The translations under genes were made by a program, and so were the position numbers. A stretch of 64,000 nt of DNA, taken from the NCBI GenBank assembly GCA_963777665.1, contig CAVZRJ010000012.1, forward strand, positions 1 to 64,000. The letters are read 5' to 3'. The DNA is from Bog-756 sp963777665. Lineage in GTDB: Bacteria; Actinomycetota; Acidimicrobiia; Acidimicrobiales; RAAP-2. Every line of letters begins with the position of its first letter. The stretch's first letter is position 1. Positions 25,171-33,935 of the stretch are shown here, piece by piece. The notes under the pieces are model-generated. The model was not told where the DNA came from and searched no databases. It saw nothing but the letters and a program-made list of their open reading frames with translations.

Positions 25171-25920
25171 GTGTCCAACCGACCCCCCGACCCGAGCGGC
25201 GTGCCCCGGTCGTCGGCGCCGGGCACGCAGGGCCGACGCATTCCCGAAGCCACGGTCACCCGCCTGCCGGTCTACCAGCGCATCCTCGAGGAGTTGCTCC
25301 GCTCCGGCACCACCACGGTCTCCTCGGAGCTCCTGGCATCGGCGGCACAGGTCAACGCGGCAAAGGTCCGCAAGGACCTCTCGCTCCTCGGCTCCTTCGG
25401 CACCCGTGGCGCCGGGTACGACGCCGCCTTCCTCATCGAGCAGATCGACCGCCAGCTCGGCCTCGACCGCATCTGGCCGGTGGTCATCGCCGGCATCGGG
25501 AACCTGGGGCGGGCGCTGGCCCGCTCCCAAGGGTTCGCGGCGCGGAACTTCCGGGTGACCGCCCTGCTCGACACCGACCCGACGATCATCGGGGAGCGGT
25601 TGGACGGGGTGCTCGTCCGCCACCCCGACGAGCTGCATGCCATCGCGGCCGAGGACCCGCTCGCCATCGGGGTCATCACCACCCCTGCTGCGGTCGCCCA
25701 GCGGGTCGCCGACCTGATGGTCGACGCCGGGGTGCGCTCGCTGCTCAACTTTGCGCCACGGGTGCTCGAGGTGCCGACCGAGGTCCTGCTCCGCTACGTG
25801 GACCTGAGCATCGAGCTGCAGGTCATGAGCTTCTACCAGGCCCGGCGGGCTGCAGACGAGTCCAGTGACCGCATGCCGATCATCCGCTCGATCGGCCTGA
25901 GCCCGAGCCCGACCGACTGA
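25171..25920 (+). CDS. rex: Redox-sensing repressor Rex
   Basis: A 249-residue Rex. The N-terminal winged helix (VTRLPVYQRILEELLRSGTT and VNAAKVRKDLSLLGSFGTRG) binds DNA. The Rossmann domain has VVIAGIGNLGRALA at residues 105-118 for NAD(H), and the C-terminal swapped helix is present (DLSIELQVMSFYQARR). Rex senses the NADH/NAD+ ratio and represses respiratory genes when NADH is low relative to NAD+. Its position just before hemA matches other actinobacteria. No convincing TTGTGA-N6-TCACAA operator was spotted in front of nuoA or hemA. Confidence 0.93.
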   Translation: MSNRPPDPSGVPRSSAPGTQGRRIPEATVTRLPVYQRILEELLRSGTTTVSSELLASAAQVNAAKVRKDLSLLGSFGTRGAGYDAAFLIEQIDRQLGLDRIWPVVIAGIGNLGRALARSQGFAARNFRVTALLDTDPTIIGERLDGVLVRHPDELHAIAAEDPLAIGVITTPAAVAQRVADLMVDAGVRSLLNFAPRVLEVPTEVLLRYVDLSIELQVMSFYQARRAADESSDRMPIIRSIGLSPSPTD

Positions 25921-26033
25921 GCCCCGCCGTCCACCAGGCGGCGACTGGCGGCCACCCACCGGGGCCGCGAAGCTGTGGGGCCGTCGGATCCGATCCGGAC
26001 TGCCGGAACAGCCCTACTCGGTAGGGTTGACAT

Positions 26034-26064
26034 GTGGGTCCCCGCTCTGTGCGGGGACGAGCCG
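26034..26064 (+). promoter_or_regulatory. Hairpin resembling a single type I-E CRISPR repeat, upstream of hemA
   Basis: A perfect 8-bp stem (GTCCCCGC with GCGGGGAC) around a 5-base loop, ending GAGCCG, lies about 60 bp before hemA. A TTGACA sequence (26027-26032) precedes it. The layout equals that of many type I-E CRISPR repeats, but only one copy exists. It may be a leader structure controlling hemA or the terminator of rex. Confidence 0.4.
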
Positions 26065-26124
26065 ACCGAGGCGTGATCAAGTGACCGACCGAGTGAACCT
26101 CGCAGCGACCGGGACGGTGCCACC

Positions 26125-27408
26125 GTGTCGGTGATCGTCGTCGGCCTCGAACAGAAGCACGCGCCACTCGATCTCCTCGACCGGGTCTCGGTCACCGAGG
26201 CCGGGCTGCCCAAGGCGCTCGGCCGACTCCGGGACCAGCCGAACCTCTCCGAAGCCGTCCTCCTGTCCACCTGCCTGCGCACCGAGGTCTACGCGGTGGT
26301 CGAGCGCTTCCACGACGGCGTGGCAGAGCTCCAGGAGTTCCTCTGCGAGATCAGCGGGAGCCCGCTAGCGCCACTGGCCGAGTACAGCACCGTCCGGTTC
26401 GACGACGACGTGTCCGCCCATCTGTTCACTGTCGCCGCGGGCCTCGACTCGGCCGTCCTCGGGGAGTCGGAGGTGCTCGGCCAGGTCCGTCGTGCCTGGG
26501 AGCGGGCCCAGACAGAGGCGGTCTCGGGGCCGGTGCTGGGCGCACTCTTCCGGCACGCGGTCGAGACCGGCAAGCGGGTCCGCTCCGAGACGGGCATCGC
26601 CCGCGGGATCACCTCCCTCTCCCACGGCGCCGTCGCTCTCGCGGCCGATCGCCGCACGGGCCGCCTGCGCGGCGCACGGGTGGCAGTCGTGGGCGCCGGG
26701 GAGATGGGGGAGGGCGTGGCCCAGGCCCTCGGCGGGCACGGGGTCGAGCGTCTGGTCGTGGCCAACCGGTCTCCCGAACGAGCCGAGGCCCTGGTTGCGT
26801 CGTTGCCCGCCGCAGTCGCCCCGGTGATCGAGACCCGGTCCCTCGACGACCTCGGCTCGCTGCTGTCCGGAGCTGACGTGGTCTTCAGCACGGTGGACAC
26901 CTCCCACCCGATCATCGACCGGGCGGTGCTCGAGGAGACCCTGGCCGGACGCAACGGCTCGCCCGCCCTCCTGGTGGTCGACCTCGGGGTGCCGCGCAAC
27001 GTGGAACCGAGCGCCTCCGATCTCGACGGACTCGATCTGGTGGACATGGGGATGCTGCGGGCTGCGGTAGCCGACGCCGTCTCCGGTCGGCAGGACGAGG
27101 TCGCCGCGGCCACCGCCATCGTCTCCGACGAGTTGGAGCGGTACCGGGTGGCGTCCCGGGCGCGCGATGCGGCACCCATCGTGTCGGCCCTCCGCTCCCG
27201 GGTCGAAGAGGCCCGGCGGTCCGAGCTCGATCGCCGGCGCTCCAAGCGCTCGGAGCTCACCGACGAGCAGTGGGAACAGGTCGACGCGGTCACCGCGTCG
27301 ATGGTGGCCAAGCTCCTCCACCAGCCGACGGTGACCCTCAAGGAGGCCGCCGGCACGCCGCGGGGCGAGCGCCTCGTCGAGGCCCTCCGCGCGCTCTTCG
27401 ACCTCTAG
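26125..27408 (+). CDS. hemA: Glutamyl-tRNA reductase
   Basis: A 427-residue enzyme that reduces glutamyl-tRNA to glutamate-1-semialdehyde, the first committed step of C5 haem synthesis. The catalytic Cys is in AVLLSTCLRTEVYAV, substrate binding residues in VAAGLDSAVLGESEVLGQVR, and the NADPH Rossmann motif in RVAVVGAGEMGEGVAQAL. The C-terminal dimerisation helix is complete. The GTG at 26125 (VSVIVVGLEQKHAP) gives the family N-terminus. It leads an operon with hemC and the rest; the 204-bp gap after rex holds a hairpin that could regulate it. Confidence 0.93.
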   Translation: MSVIVVGLEQKHAPLDLLDRVSVTEAGLPKALGRLRDQPNLSEAVLLSTCLRTEVYAVVERFHDGVAELQEFLCEISGSPLAPLAEYSTVRFDDDVSAHLFTVAAGLDSAVLGESEVLGQVRRAWERAQTEAVSGPVLGALFRHAVETGKRVRSETGIARGITSLSHGAVALAADRRTGRLRGARVAVVGAGEMGEGVAQALGGHGVERLVVANRSPERAEALVASLPAAVAPVIETRSLDDLGSLLSGADVVFSTVDTSHPIIDRAVLEETLAGRNGSPALLVVDLGVPRNVEPSASDLDGLDLVDMGMLRAAVADAVSGRQDEVAAATAIVSDELERYRVASRARDAAPIVSALRSRVEEARRSELDRRRSKRSELTDEQWEQVDAVTASMVAKLLHQPTVTLKEAAGTPRGERLVEALRALFDL

Positions 27409-27431
27409 TCTGTGTCAGGGCCGTCGACACG

Positions 27432-28385
27432 ATGACCGCTCCCGCCCCATTGCGGTTGGCCACGCGCGGCTCGCCGCTCGCCCTCTGGCAGGCCCGGCGG
27501 GTGGCGGCGCTGCTGGGTGTGGCCGGCGTGGACTGCGCTCTGGTGCTGGTCGAGACAGAGGGCGACCGCCGCCAGGATGTGTCGCTCGCGCACCTCGGAG
27601 GCAGGGGGGTGTTCGTGAAGGAGGTCCAGGCCGCCGTGACCCGTGGCGAGGCCGACGCCGCCGTGCATTCGGCCAAGGACCTCCCGGCTGCCGCGGAGCT
27701 CGCGGTCCCCGGGCTGGTGCTGGCCGCCGTTCCCGAGCGGGGCGATCCCCGGGACGTGCTCGTCGGTGCGGTGCTCGGCGGGTTGCCCACCGGGGCGACG
27801 GTGGCCACCGGCTCCGCCCGCCGCCGCGTGCAGCTGGCCAACCTGCGACCCGACCTGACCTTCACCGGCCTGCGCGGCAATCTGGCCACCCGCCTGGCCC
27901 GGGCCGGGACCGAGGGCGTCGTGGCGGTCGTGACCGCCCGGGCGGCGCTCGACCGTCTCGAGTGGGAACCTCCCCCGGGTGTCGCGGTCGAGGTGCTCGC
28001 GCCCTCCACGATGGTTCCCCAGGCGGGCCAGGGGGCGCTGGCTGTCGAATGCCGGGCCGAGGACGCGCACATCCTCGAGGCGCTGGCCGCGATCGACGAC
28101 CGGTCGGCCCGCGCCGACCTCGAGGCCGAGCGTGCGTTCCTGGCCGAGCTCGGCGGGGGGTGCACGCTCCCAGTCGGTGCCCATGCCTCCTGCGACGGCA
28201 CCCCGGACCCGGCAGGAAGCCGGTCGTTGCGGCTCACCGGGATGCTGGCCTCCGCGGACGGTCACGTGCTGCTCCGGCATGGGGAGGTCGGCAGCGACGG
28301 TCCCGCGCTCGGGAGATCGGTCGCCCGCTATCTCCTCGACCGCGCAGGCGGCGCCGACTTCGGGCCCTGGTCCCCGGTCCCATGA
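27432..28385 (+). CDS. hemC: Porphobilinogen deaminase (hydroxymethylbilane synthase)
   Basis: A 317-residue enzyme that joins four porphobilinogens into hydroxymethylbilane. It shows the N-terminal LRLATRGSPLALWQARRV, the AAVHSAKDLPAA loop, the TGSARRRVQLANLRPDL and GLRGNLATRLARA blocks, and the cofactor Cys in LAELGGGCTLPVGAHA that carries the dipyrromethane. Length is normal. The ATG at 27432 is used; the frame runs back into hemA without support. Its stop overlaps the next start as ATGA. Confidence 0.93.
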   Translation: MTAPAPLRLATRGSPLALWQARRVAALLGVAGVDCALVLVETEGDRRQDVSLAHLGGRGVFVKEVQAAVTRGEADAAVHSAKDLPAAAELAVPGLVLAAVPERGDPRDVLVGAVLGGLPTGATVATGSARRRVQLANLRPDLTFTGLRGNLATRLARAGTEGVVAVVTARAALDRLEWEPPPGVAVEVLAPSTMVPQAGQGALAVECRAEDAHILEALAAIDDRSARADLEAERAFLAELGGGCTLPVGAHASCDGTPDPAGSRSLRLTGMLASADGHVLLRHGEVGSDGPALGRSVARYLLDRAGGADFGPWSPVP

Positions 28386-29107
28386 CGGTCGCGCTGGTCG
28401 GCGCCGGCCCAGGTGACCCCGGTCTGCTCACCCGACGCGGCGCCGAGCTGCTGGCCGCGGCCGAGGTCGTGATCTACGACCGCCTCGTCGACCACGAGCT
28501 CCTCCGGTTGGCCCCCGAGTCGGCCGAGCTCATCGACGTCGGGAAGGGCCCGGGCGAGTCGGCACGGCAGGCCGGGATCAACGACCTGTTGGTCGCGCAC
28601 GGCCGTTCGGGCCGCCGGGTCGTGCGCCTCAAGGGTGGCGACCCGTTCGTCTTCGGCCGGGGTGGTGAGGAGGCCGAGGCCCTCCGGCAGGCGGGCGTCG
28701 ACGTCGAGTTCGTGCCAGGGGTGAGCTCCGCCTTTGCCGCGCCGGCGGCCGCCGGGATCCCTGTCACCCACCGGTCCGTCTCGACCTCGGTGACCGTGGT
28801 GACCGGACACGCGGGCAACGCGTCGCTCCCCGGCGCGGACTGGGAGACCCTGGGCAAGCTCGACGGCACCCTGGTGGTTCTCATGGGGATGGCGGAGCGG
28901 GCGGCTATCGCCGACCGTCTGATGTCCGCCGGTCGTCCGCCGTCGACCCCGGTGGCCGTCATCCACTGGGCGACAACCGAACGCCAGCAGGCGGTGCGCA
29001 CGACCCTGGCCGGTCTGGCGGCGGTCGAGTTGCCGGCGCCAGCCGTCATCGTGGTGGGACCGGTCGCCGGACTCGAGCTCGACCGGCCCGGACCGGAGGG
29101 ACCCTGA
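28382..29107 (+). CDS. cobA: Uroporphyrinogen-III C-methyltransferase
   Basis: A 241-residue SUMT that methylates uroporphyrinogen III at C2 and C7 with SAM to give precorrin-2, on the way to sirohaem or cobalamin. Family motifs are VALVGAGPGDPGLLTRRG, VIYDRLVD, RLKGGDPFVFGRGGEEAEAL, PGVSSAFAAPAAAGIPVTHR and TLVVLMGMAERAAIA. In many actinobacteria this domain is fused to HemD; here they are separate neighbours one base apart. It begins within the hemC stop (ATGA), so it belongs to the haem operon. Confidence 0.92.
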   Translation: MTVALVGAGPGDPGLLTRRGAELLAAAEVVIYDRLVDHELLRLAPESAELIDVGKGPGESARQAGINDLLVAHGRSGRRVVRLKGGDPFVFGRGGEEAEALRQAGVDVEFVPGVSSAFAAPAAAGIPVTHRSVSTSVTVVTGHAGNASLPGADWETLGKLDGTLVVLMGMAERAAIADRLMSAGRPPSTPVAVIHWATTERQQAVRTTLAGLAAVELPAPAVIVVGPVAGLELDRPGPEGP

Positions 29108-29108
29108 G

Positions 29109-29966
29109 GTGCGCGACGCCCGGACCCGCCCGGCCGCGATCCGACCGCTGGCCGGTCGTCGGGTGGTGGTCACCAGGGCCCGTGGCCAGGCTGCCGACCT
29201 CGTGCGCGCGTTGGCCGATCTCGGGGCTGCGGTCGTCGAGCTACCGGTCATCGCCATCGACGATCCGGCCGACGGCGGTGCCGGGTTGGCTGCGGCGGTC
29301 GACCGGGTCGTGGCCGGCTGCTACTCGTGGGTGGTGGTCACCTCCGCCAACGCGGTGACCCGGCTGCTGACCGCTCTCGGTGATCAGGCGCTCCCGGGGT
29401 CTGTCCGGTGGGCGGCGGTCGGGAGCTCGACCGCGGAGGCCCTGATGGTGAGCGGCGTGGTCCCCGATCTCGTGCCCGACACCGCGATCTCGGAGGCCCT
29501 GGTCGAGGCCTTCCCCCGGCCCGGCCCGGCTCCCGCACCGGGCGACGACGAGACGCCGTCGGCGGTCGTGCTCTACGTGCGCGCGGAGACGACACGGGAC
29601 ATCGTCGCTCCCGGATTGGCCGCCAAGGGCTGGCGGGTCGACGAGGCTGTGGGCTACCGGACCGTCGCCGGTCAGGTGGACGCTGATGCGGTAAACGCGG
29701 TTGCCGCCGCCGAGGCAGTCGCCTTCACGTCGCCGTCGGCCGTCGAGCACGCGGTCGCGCTCCTCGGCACAGCGGGGATCCCGCCGGTCATCGCCACCAT
29801 CGGTCCGGTCACGTCGGGGTCGGTGCGGCGGGCCGGGCTGCACGTCGCTGCAGAGGCGACGGAGCACACCCTCGGCGGATTGGTCGAGGCACTTGTCTCG
29901 GCGCTCACCAGGGGCGCCAACCAAACTCCGGACGCGCCCGCCCGGGGCGCGCCCCCGGAGGGGTGA
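29109..29966 (+). CDS. hemD: Uroporphyrinogen-III synthase
   Basis: A 285-residue protein of the HemD fold, which closes hydroxymethylbilane to uroporphyrinogen III. HemD sequences vary widely; recognisable parts are GRRVVVTRARGQAADLVRAL, YSWVVVTSANAVTRLLTAL, the VLYVRAETTRDIVAPGLAAK linker, AVAFTSPSAVEHAVALLG and IATIGPVTSGSVRRAGLHV. It lies directly after cobA with a GTG start. The proline- and glycine-rich tail after residue 265 looks disordered. Confidence 0.88.
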   Translation: MRDARTRPAAIRPLAGRRVVVTRARGQAADLVRALADLGAAVVELPVIAIDDPADGGAGLAAAVDRVVAGCYSWVVVTSANAVTRLLTALGDQALPGSVRWAAVGSSTAEALMVSGVVPDLVPDTAISEALVEAFPRPGPAPAPGDDETPSAVVLYVRAETTRDIVAPGLAAKGWRVDEAVGYRTVAGQVDADAVNAVAAAEAVAFTSPSAVEHAVALLGTAGIPPVIATIGPVTSGSVRRAGLHVAAEATEHTLGGLVEALVSALTRGANQTPDAPARGAPPEG

Positions 29967-29980
29967 CCACCGCCCTGCCG

Positions 29981-29986
29981 TAGGCT
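29981..29986 (+). promoter_or_regulatory. -10 box of hemB
   Basis: TAGGCT lies 8 bases before the GTG start of hemB in the 28-bp gap after hemD, so hemB-hemL may have an internal, leaderless promoter. Confidence 0.45.
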
Positions 29987-29994
29987 GGAGGTCC

Positions 29995-31032
29995 GTGGCC
30001 AGCGACCGACGACCATCCAGTGGGTCCGTGGCGCCCGTGCCGGGGTTCCCGGTGCGTCGCCTGCGCCGCCTGCGGCGGACCACCGCCCTGCGGCGGCTCG
30101 TCGCCGAGACGAGCCTCTCGATCGATGACCTGGTCGCCCCCCTCTTCGTGGCCGACGGCATCGACGAGGCCCGTCCGGTGGCCTCACTGCCCGGCGTCTG
30201 CCAGCACACCGTCCGCTCCGTCGTGGACGAGGTCCACCGACTGGCCGCGTTGGGCGTGCCCGGCGTGATCCTCTTCCCGTTGCCCCGGCGCGAGGAAAAG
30301 GACGCGACCGGGTCCGCCGCTCTCCGACCCGACGGGATCACCGGACGGGCCATCGGAGCGGTGCGGGACGCGGTCGGCGACCGGATGGTGGTCATGGCCG
30401 ACTGCTGCCTCGACGAGTTCACCGACCACGGGCACTGTGGGATCGTCGACCCGGCGACCGGTGCGGTCGACAACGACGCGACGGTCGGCCTCTACGCCGA
30501 ACTGGCCGTCGTCCAGGCCGCTGCCGGGGCCGACGTCATCGCCCCGAGCGGGATGATGGATGGGCAGGTGGCCGCCATCCGGGCCGCGCTCGACGGCTCC
30601 GGACACACCCAGACGGCCGTGCTCGCCTATGCGGCCAAGTACGCCTCGGCTCTCTACGGTCCGTTCCGCGAGGCGGCGGACGTGACCATCGCCGACGGGG
30701 GGGACCGCCGGGGCTACCAGCAGGACGCCCGCAACCGTCGCGAGGCACTGGCGGAGGTCGCGCTCGATGTGGCCGAAGGGGCCGACATCGTGATGGTCAA
30801 GCCCGCGCTCACCTATCTCGACGTCCTCGCCGATGTGCGGGCCGCGGTCGACGTACCGGTGGCCGCCTTCCACGTGAGCGGGGAGTACGCCATGGTCATG
30901 GCCGCGGCCCAGCGCGGCTGGATCGACGGCCCCGCCGTCGCCCTCGAACAGATCACCGCGATCAAACGGGCCGGCGCCGACTTCGTACTGACCTACTTCG
31001 CCGGCGACCTGGCCGAGACGCTCGGTGGCTGA
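29995..31032 (+). CDS. hemB: Delta-aminolevulinic acid dehydratase (porphobilinogen synthase)
   Basis: A 345-residue enzyme that condenses two aminolevulinates to porphobilinogen. It shows the N-terminal RRLRRTTALRRLVAETSLS, the metal site region MVVMADCCLDEFTDHGHCGI with Cys residues of the zinc type, the first Schiff-base Lys in YAAKYASALYGPFREA, and the second in DIVMVKPALTYLDVL. The GTG at 29995 follows a -10 box. The stop lies 8 bp inside hemL, which suggests co-translation. Confidence 0.93.
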   Translation: MASDRRPSSGSVAPVPGFPVRRLRRLRRTTALRRLVAETSLSIDDLVAPLFVADGIDEARPVASLPGVCQHTVRSVVDEVHRLAALGVPGVILFPLPRREEKDATGSAALRPDGITGRAIGAVRDAVGDRMVVMADCCLDEFTDHGHCGIVDPATGAVDNDATVGLYAELAVVQAAAGADVIAPSGMMDGQVAAIRAALDGSGHTQTAVLAYAAKYASALYGPFREAADVTIADGGDRRGYQQDARNRREALAEVALDVAEGADIVMVKPALTYLDVLADVRAAVDVPVAAFHVSGEYAMVMAAAQRGWIDGPAVALEQITAIKRAGADFVLTYFAGDLAETLGG

Positions 31033-32374
31033 GCATCGGTCCGGGGCGGCGGAGGTGGTCCAGCGCACCGCGTCCGAGGCCCTCTTCGACCGGGCGCGCC
31101 GAGTGATCCCCGGCGGTGTCAATTCGCCGGTGCGGTCGTTCCGCTCGGTCGGGGGTCATCCCTACTTCGTGGTCCGGGGCGAGGGCGCCTATGTCTGGGA
31201 CGCCGACGGCAACCGGCTGCTCGACTTCGTCCAGTCCTACGGCGCGTCCATCCTCGGGCACGCCCACCCGGCGGTGGTCGCCGCGATCGGTGAGGCAACG
31301 CGACGCGGGACCACGTTCGGGGCGCCGACCGAGGGCGAGGTCCTGCTCGCGGAGGCCATCTGCTGCCGGGTTCCCGGCTGCGAGCAGGTGCGCCTGGTCT
31401 CGTCGGGAACCGAGGCGGCGATGAGCGCGGTCCGGGTCGCCCGCGGCTTCACCGGGCGTGACCGGATCGTCAAGTTCGCCGGGTGCTACCACGGCCACTC
31501 GGACGGCCTGCTGGCCGGCGGCGGCAGCGGGGTGGCCACCCTCGGACTTCCCGACTCAGCCGGGGTGCCGACAGCGGCGGTGGCCGACACGGTCGTGGTC
31601 CCCTACAACGCGGTGCCGGAGCTCGACGAGCGCGTGGCCTGCGTCATCGTCGAGGCGGTGGCCGCCAACATGGGCCTCGTCCCGCCGGTCGCGGGTTTCC
31701 TCGAAGGACTGCGCGCCGCGTGCGACGCAGCCGGCGCCCTGCTCGTATTCGACGAGGTAATCACCGGCTTCCGCCTGGGGGAAGGCGGGGCCGCGTCGTG
31801 GTCCGGGGTCCGCCCCGACCTCTGGTGCTTCGGCAAGGTCATCGGGGGTGGCCTCCCGGTCGGCGCGTTCGGGGGGCGGACCGACGTCCTGGCGACGCTC
31901 GCACCGGAGGGCCCCGTGTACCAGGCCGGCACCCTGTCCGGAAACCCACTGGCCACCGCGGCGGGCCTGGCCGTCCTCACCGAGCTCGGACCCGCGTCCT
32001 ACGGTGAGCTCTCGAACCGGGTGCGCCGCTTCGGTGCCGCGCTCGAGGAGGTGCTCGACGCAGGCCTCACCCGGGCCGGGGTGACCGATGCCGATGGCAA
32101 CCGGCTCGCGGCCAGGGTTCCGGTGGTTGGGCCGCTCCTCAGTATCTTCTTCGTCCCCGAGGGGGATGCCGGAGTGCACGACTACGACGGGGCCGCCGCA
32201 TCCGCGGCCACCGGACTCTACGGGCGGTTCTTCCACGCGATGCTCGACCGGGGCGTCGCGCTCGCCCCGGGTCCCTATGAGGTGGCCTTTCCCTCCCTGG
32301 CTCATGGTGAGAGCGAGCTCGACGCAGCGCTCGCTGCCGCCTCGGCGGCCGCGGAGGACGCCTTCACCCCCTGA
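31025..32374 (+). CDS. hemL: Glutamate-1-semialdehyde 2,1-aminomutase
   Basis: A 449-residue class III aminotransferase that makes 5-aminolevulinate from glutamate-1-semialdehyde. It shows RVIPGGVNSPVRSFRSVGG at the N-terminus, SSGTEAAMSAVRVARGFTGR, KFAGCYHGHSDGLLAGGGSG, LLVFDEVITGFRLGEGG, and the PLP Lys in CFGKVIGGGLPVGAFGG. The GTG start overlaps hemB. With hemA it completes the C5 route in this operon. Confidence 0.93.
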   Translation: MAEHRSGAAEVVQRTASEALFDRARRVIPGGVNSPVRSFRSVGGHPYFVVRGEGAYVWDADGNRLLDFVQSYGASILGHAHPAVVAAIGEATRRGTTFGAPTEGEVLLAEAICCRVPGCEQVRLVSSGTEAAMSAVRVARGFTGRDRIVKFAGCYHGHSDGLLAGGGSGVATLGLPDSAGVPTAAVADTVVVPYNAVPELDERVACVIVEAVAANMGLVPPVAGFLEGLRAACDAAGALLVFDEVITGFRLGEGGAASWSGVRPDLWCFGKVIGGGLPVGAFGGRTDVLATLAPEGPVYQAGTLSGNPLATAAGLAVLTELGPASYGELSNRVRRFGAALEEVLDAGLTRAGVTDADGNRLAARVPVVGPLLSIFFVPEGDAGVHDYDGAAASAATGLYGRFFHAMLDRGVALAPGPYEVAFPSLAHGESELDAALAAASAAAEDAFTP

Positions 32375-32631
32375 ACCCACCCCTGAGCCGCCGCCCACGG
32401 CGTGCCGGCTCCGTCCCGCTGCGCCATCGATCTGGCTCCGCCGAGGCTCCGCCGGGGCGGATGGTCCTACCGCGCGGCGGACCGATGGGCCAGTATGAGG
32501 GGCGTGCAAATGCCCACCTGGTCGCGCGCCCCGTCCCCGGCACCGCTTGCCCGCAGCCGGCGCCCGGCGACAGAATGCATCAGGGCATCGACGACCGCCG
32601 GCACCTGCTTCCAGCCACGAAGGAGATGCGC

Positions 32632-33840
32632 ATGACCGTCGGAATTACGGAACTGCCACCCGAGGGGATGCAGCTCGGTGGCGTGGCTCTGGCCGGCGAC
32701 GCCGACCGGGGCACCAAGACGACCGAGGGGCTGAGCCTCCTGTTCACCACGGCGGGGATCACCGTCCAGGGGCCACAGCCTCAGATCGAGCGCCTCCTGG
32801 TCTGGTCCGTCCTCGACTCGGCGACCTGTCAGGAGAAGCTGGTGCTCCCTGACGGACGCCACGCCGCCATCATGGAGCTCACATCGGGTGGCCAGTCGAT
32901 CCGGTTCCTGCTCCCGACCGACATGGTCTCGCCGGGCCAGGCGGCGTATCTCGACCAGGCCCTGCCGGCATGGCTCTCGCGCTACAAGGGTGTCGGCGTC
33001 CCTGTGGGCGTTGCCGCCTCGACGGCCGCATCCGGCCGAGCAGCGACAGTGGCTGACCCGCAGCCATCGCAGAGCGAGGCCACCGGGCACACGTCCGCGG
33101 CGCCGCCACCTCCACCCCCTCCGCCGCCACCTCCACCACCGCCCGCTCCGGGCGGATCCCGCGTGGGCCCGACCGTCACCACGACCGCCGAAGGCGCCGC
33201 TGGGGGTACCGCCGCCCATGCCGCCAACGGCCACGGAAGCGGCAGCGCGCACGGTGCAAACGGGACAGCCGCCGGCGACGCCGAGCAGGGACCGGCCAGC
33301 GAGGCCGGTGGCCCGGCCGCGCCTGCACCACCGTCCCCCCCGCCCCCACCGCCGCTCGTCGGGTCCGCAGGATCGGCCCCGGGTGTGTCGGCGGACCCGG
33401 ACCCGGATCCCTCTGCGTCGAGGTCGCCTTGGGACGGCTTGCCTGTGGAAGAGGTCTCGCCGTTCGACGTGCAACCTCCGGCCCAGGCCGAGAAGCCGAA
33501 GAAGCCCAAGAAGGCCAGGAAGTCGATCACCTGGCGCAAGGCCAAGCCGGAGCAGGCAGCGGCAGCGGCCGCTGGCACGACCCCGGCCCCACCGACGGCT
33601 TTGGCCGCGGCAGTGGCCAGCGGGCATCAGCCACCCGGCACGCCCCCCGAGAACCCGGTGCCCCTCGGTCTCGAGCTTCCGCCCCCGCCCGTCGATGCGT
33701 TCGCAGGGTTTGCAGATGAGACCGCAGCAGAACCACCACCGAAGCCCAAGAAGGTCAGGTCCCGCCGGGGGCGGCGGGCCAAAGCGGCCGGCGCGGGTGT
33801 TGCGGCCGGCGGCGCAGCCGCGGTCGCGGCTGCGCGGTAG
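32632..33840 (+). CDS. Proline-rich protein with unknown N-terminal domain; probably N-terminal half of a membrane protein
   Basis: A 402-residue protein. Residues 1-120 form a folded domain not recognised (GITVQGPQPQIERLLVWSVL, MELTSGGQSIRFLLPTDMVS). After that the chain is disordered, with long Pro and Ala runs and a basic KPKKPKKARK segment. A good AAGGAG site precedes the ATG at 32632. The frame stops at 33840 in an Ala-rich stretch, while the next gene's frame continues the low-complexity sequence without a start codon. A single base missing near 33835 would join the two into one protein of about 720 residues with a cytoplasmic domain, a linker, one membrane segment and an outer domain. 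Confidence 0.6.
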   Translation: MTVGITELPPEGMQLGGVALAGDADRGTKTTEGLSLLFTTAGITVQGPQPQIERLLVWSVLDSATCQEKLVLPDGRHAAIMELTSGGQSIRFLLPTDMVSPGQAAYLDQALPAWLSRYKGVGVPVGVAASTAASGRAATVADPQPSQSEATGHTSAAPPPPPPPPPPPPPPAPGGSRVGPTVTTTAEGAAGGTAAHAANGHGSGSAHGANGTAAGDAEQGPASEAGGPAAPAPPSPPPPPPLVGSAGSAPGVSADPDPDPSASRSPWDGLPVEEVSPFDVQPPAQAEKPKKPKKARKSITWRKAKPEQAAAAAAGTTPAPPTALAAAVASGHQPPGTPPENPVPLGLELPPPPVDAFAGFADETAAEPPPKPKKVRSRRGRRAKAAGAGVAAGGAAAVAAAR

Positions 33841-33896
33841 GCGCTCCGGCCCCGCCATCGGGCGCTCCGGCCCCGCCATCCGACGCCCCGCCATCG
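33841..33896 (+). repeat. 21-bp direct repeats coding GAPAPPS
   Basis: The unit GCGCTCCGGCCCCGCCATC starts at 33841 and again at 33862, then a shorter form follows. In the frame of the downstream gene it encodes GAPAPPS twice, then DAPPSG. Confidence 0.7.
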
Positions 33897-33935
33897 GGCT
33901 GGACCGATCCCGAGTCGACGACAGCGCCGGACCTG

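Noticed and set aside
26027..26064. CRISPR array
   Set aside because: Only one repeat-like unit is present, with no spacers and no cas genes in the window; it is reported as a hairpin only.
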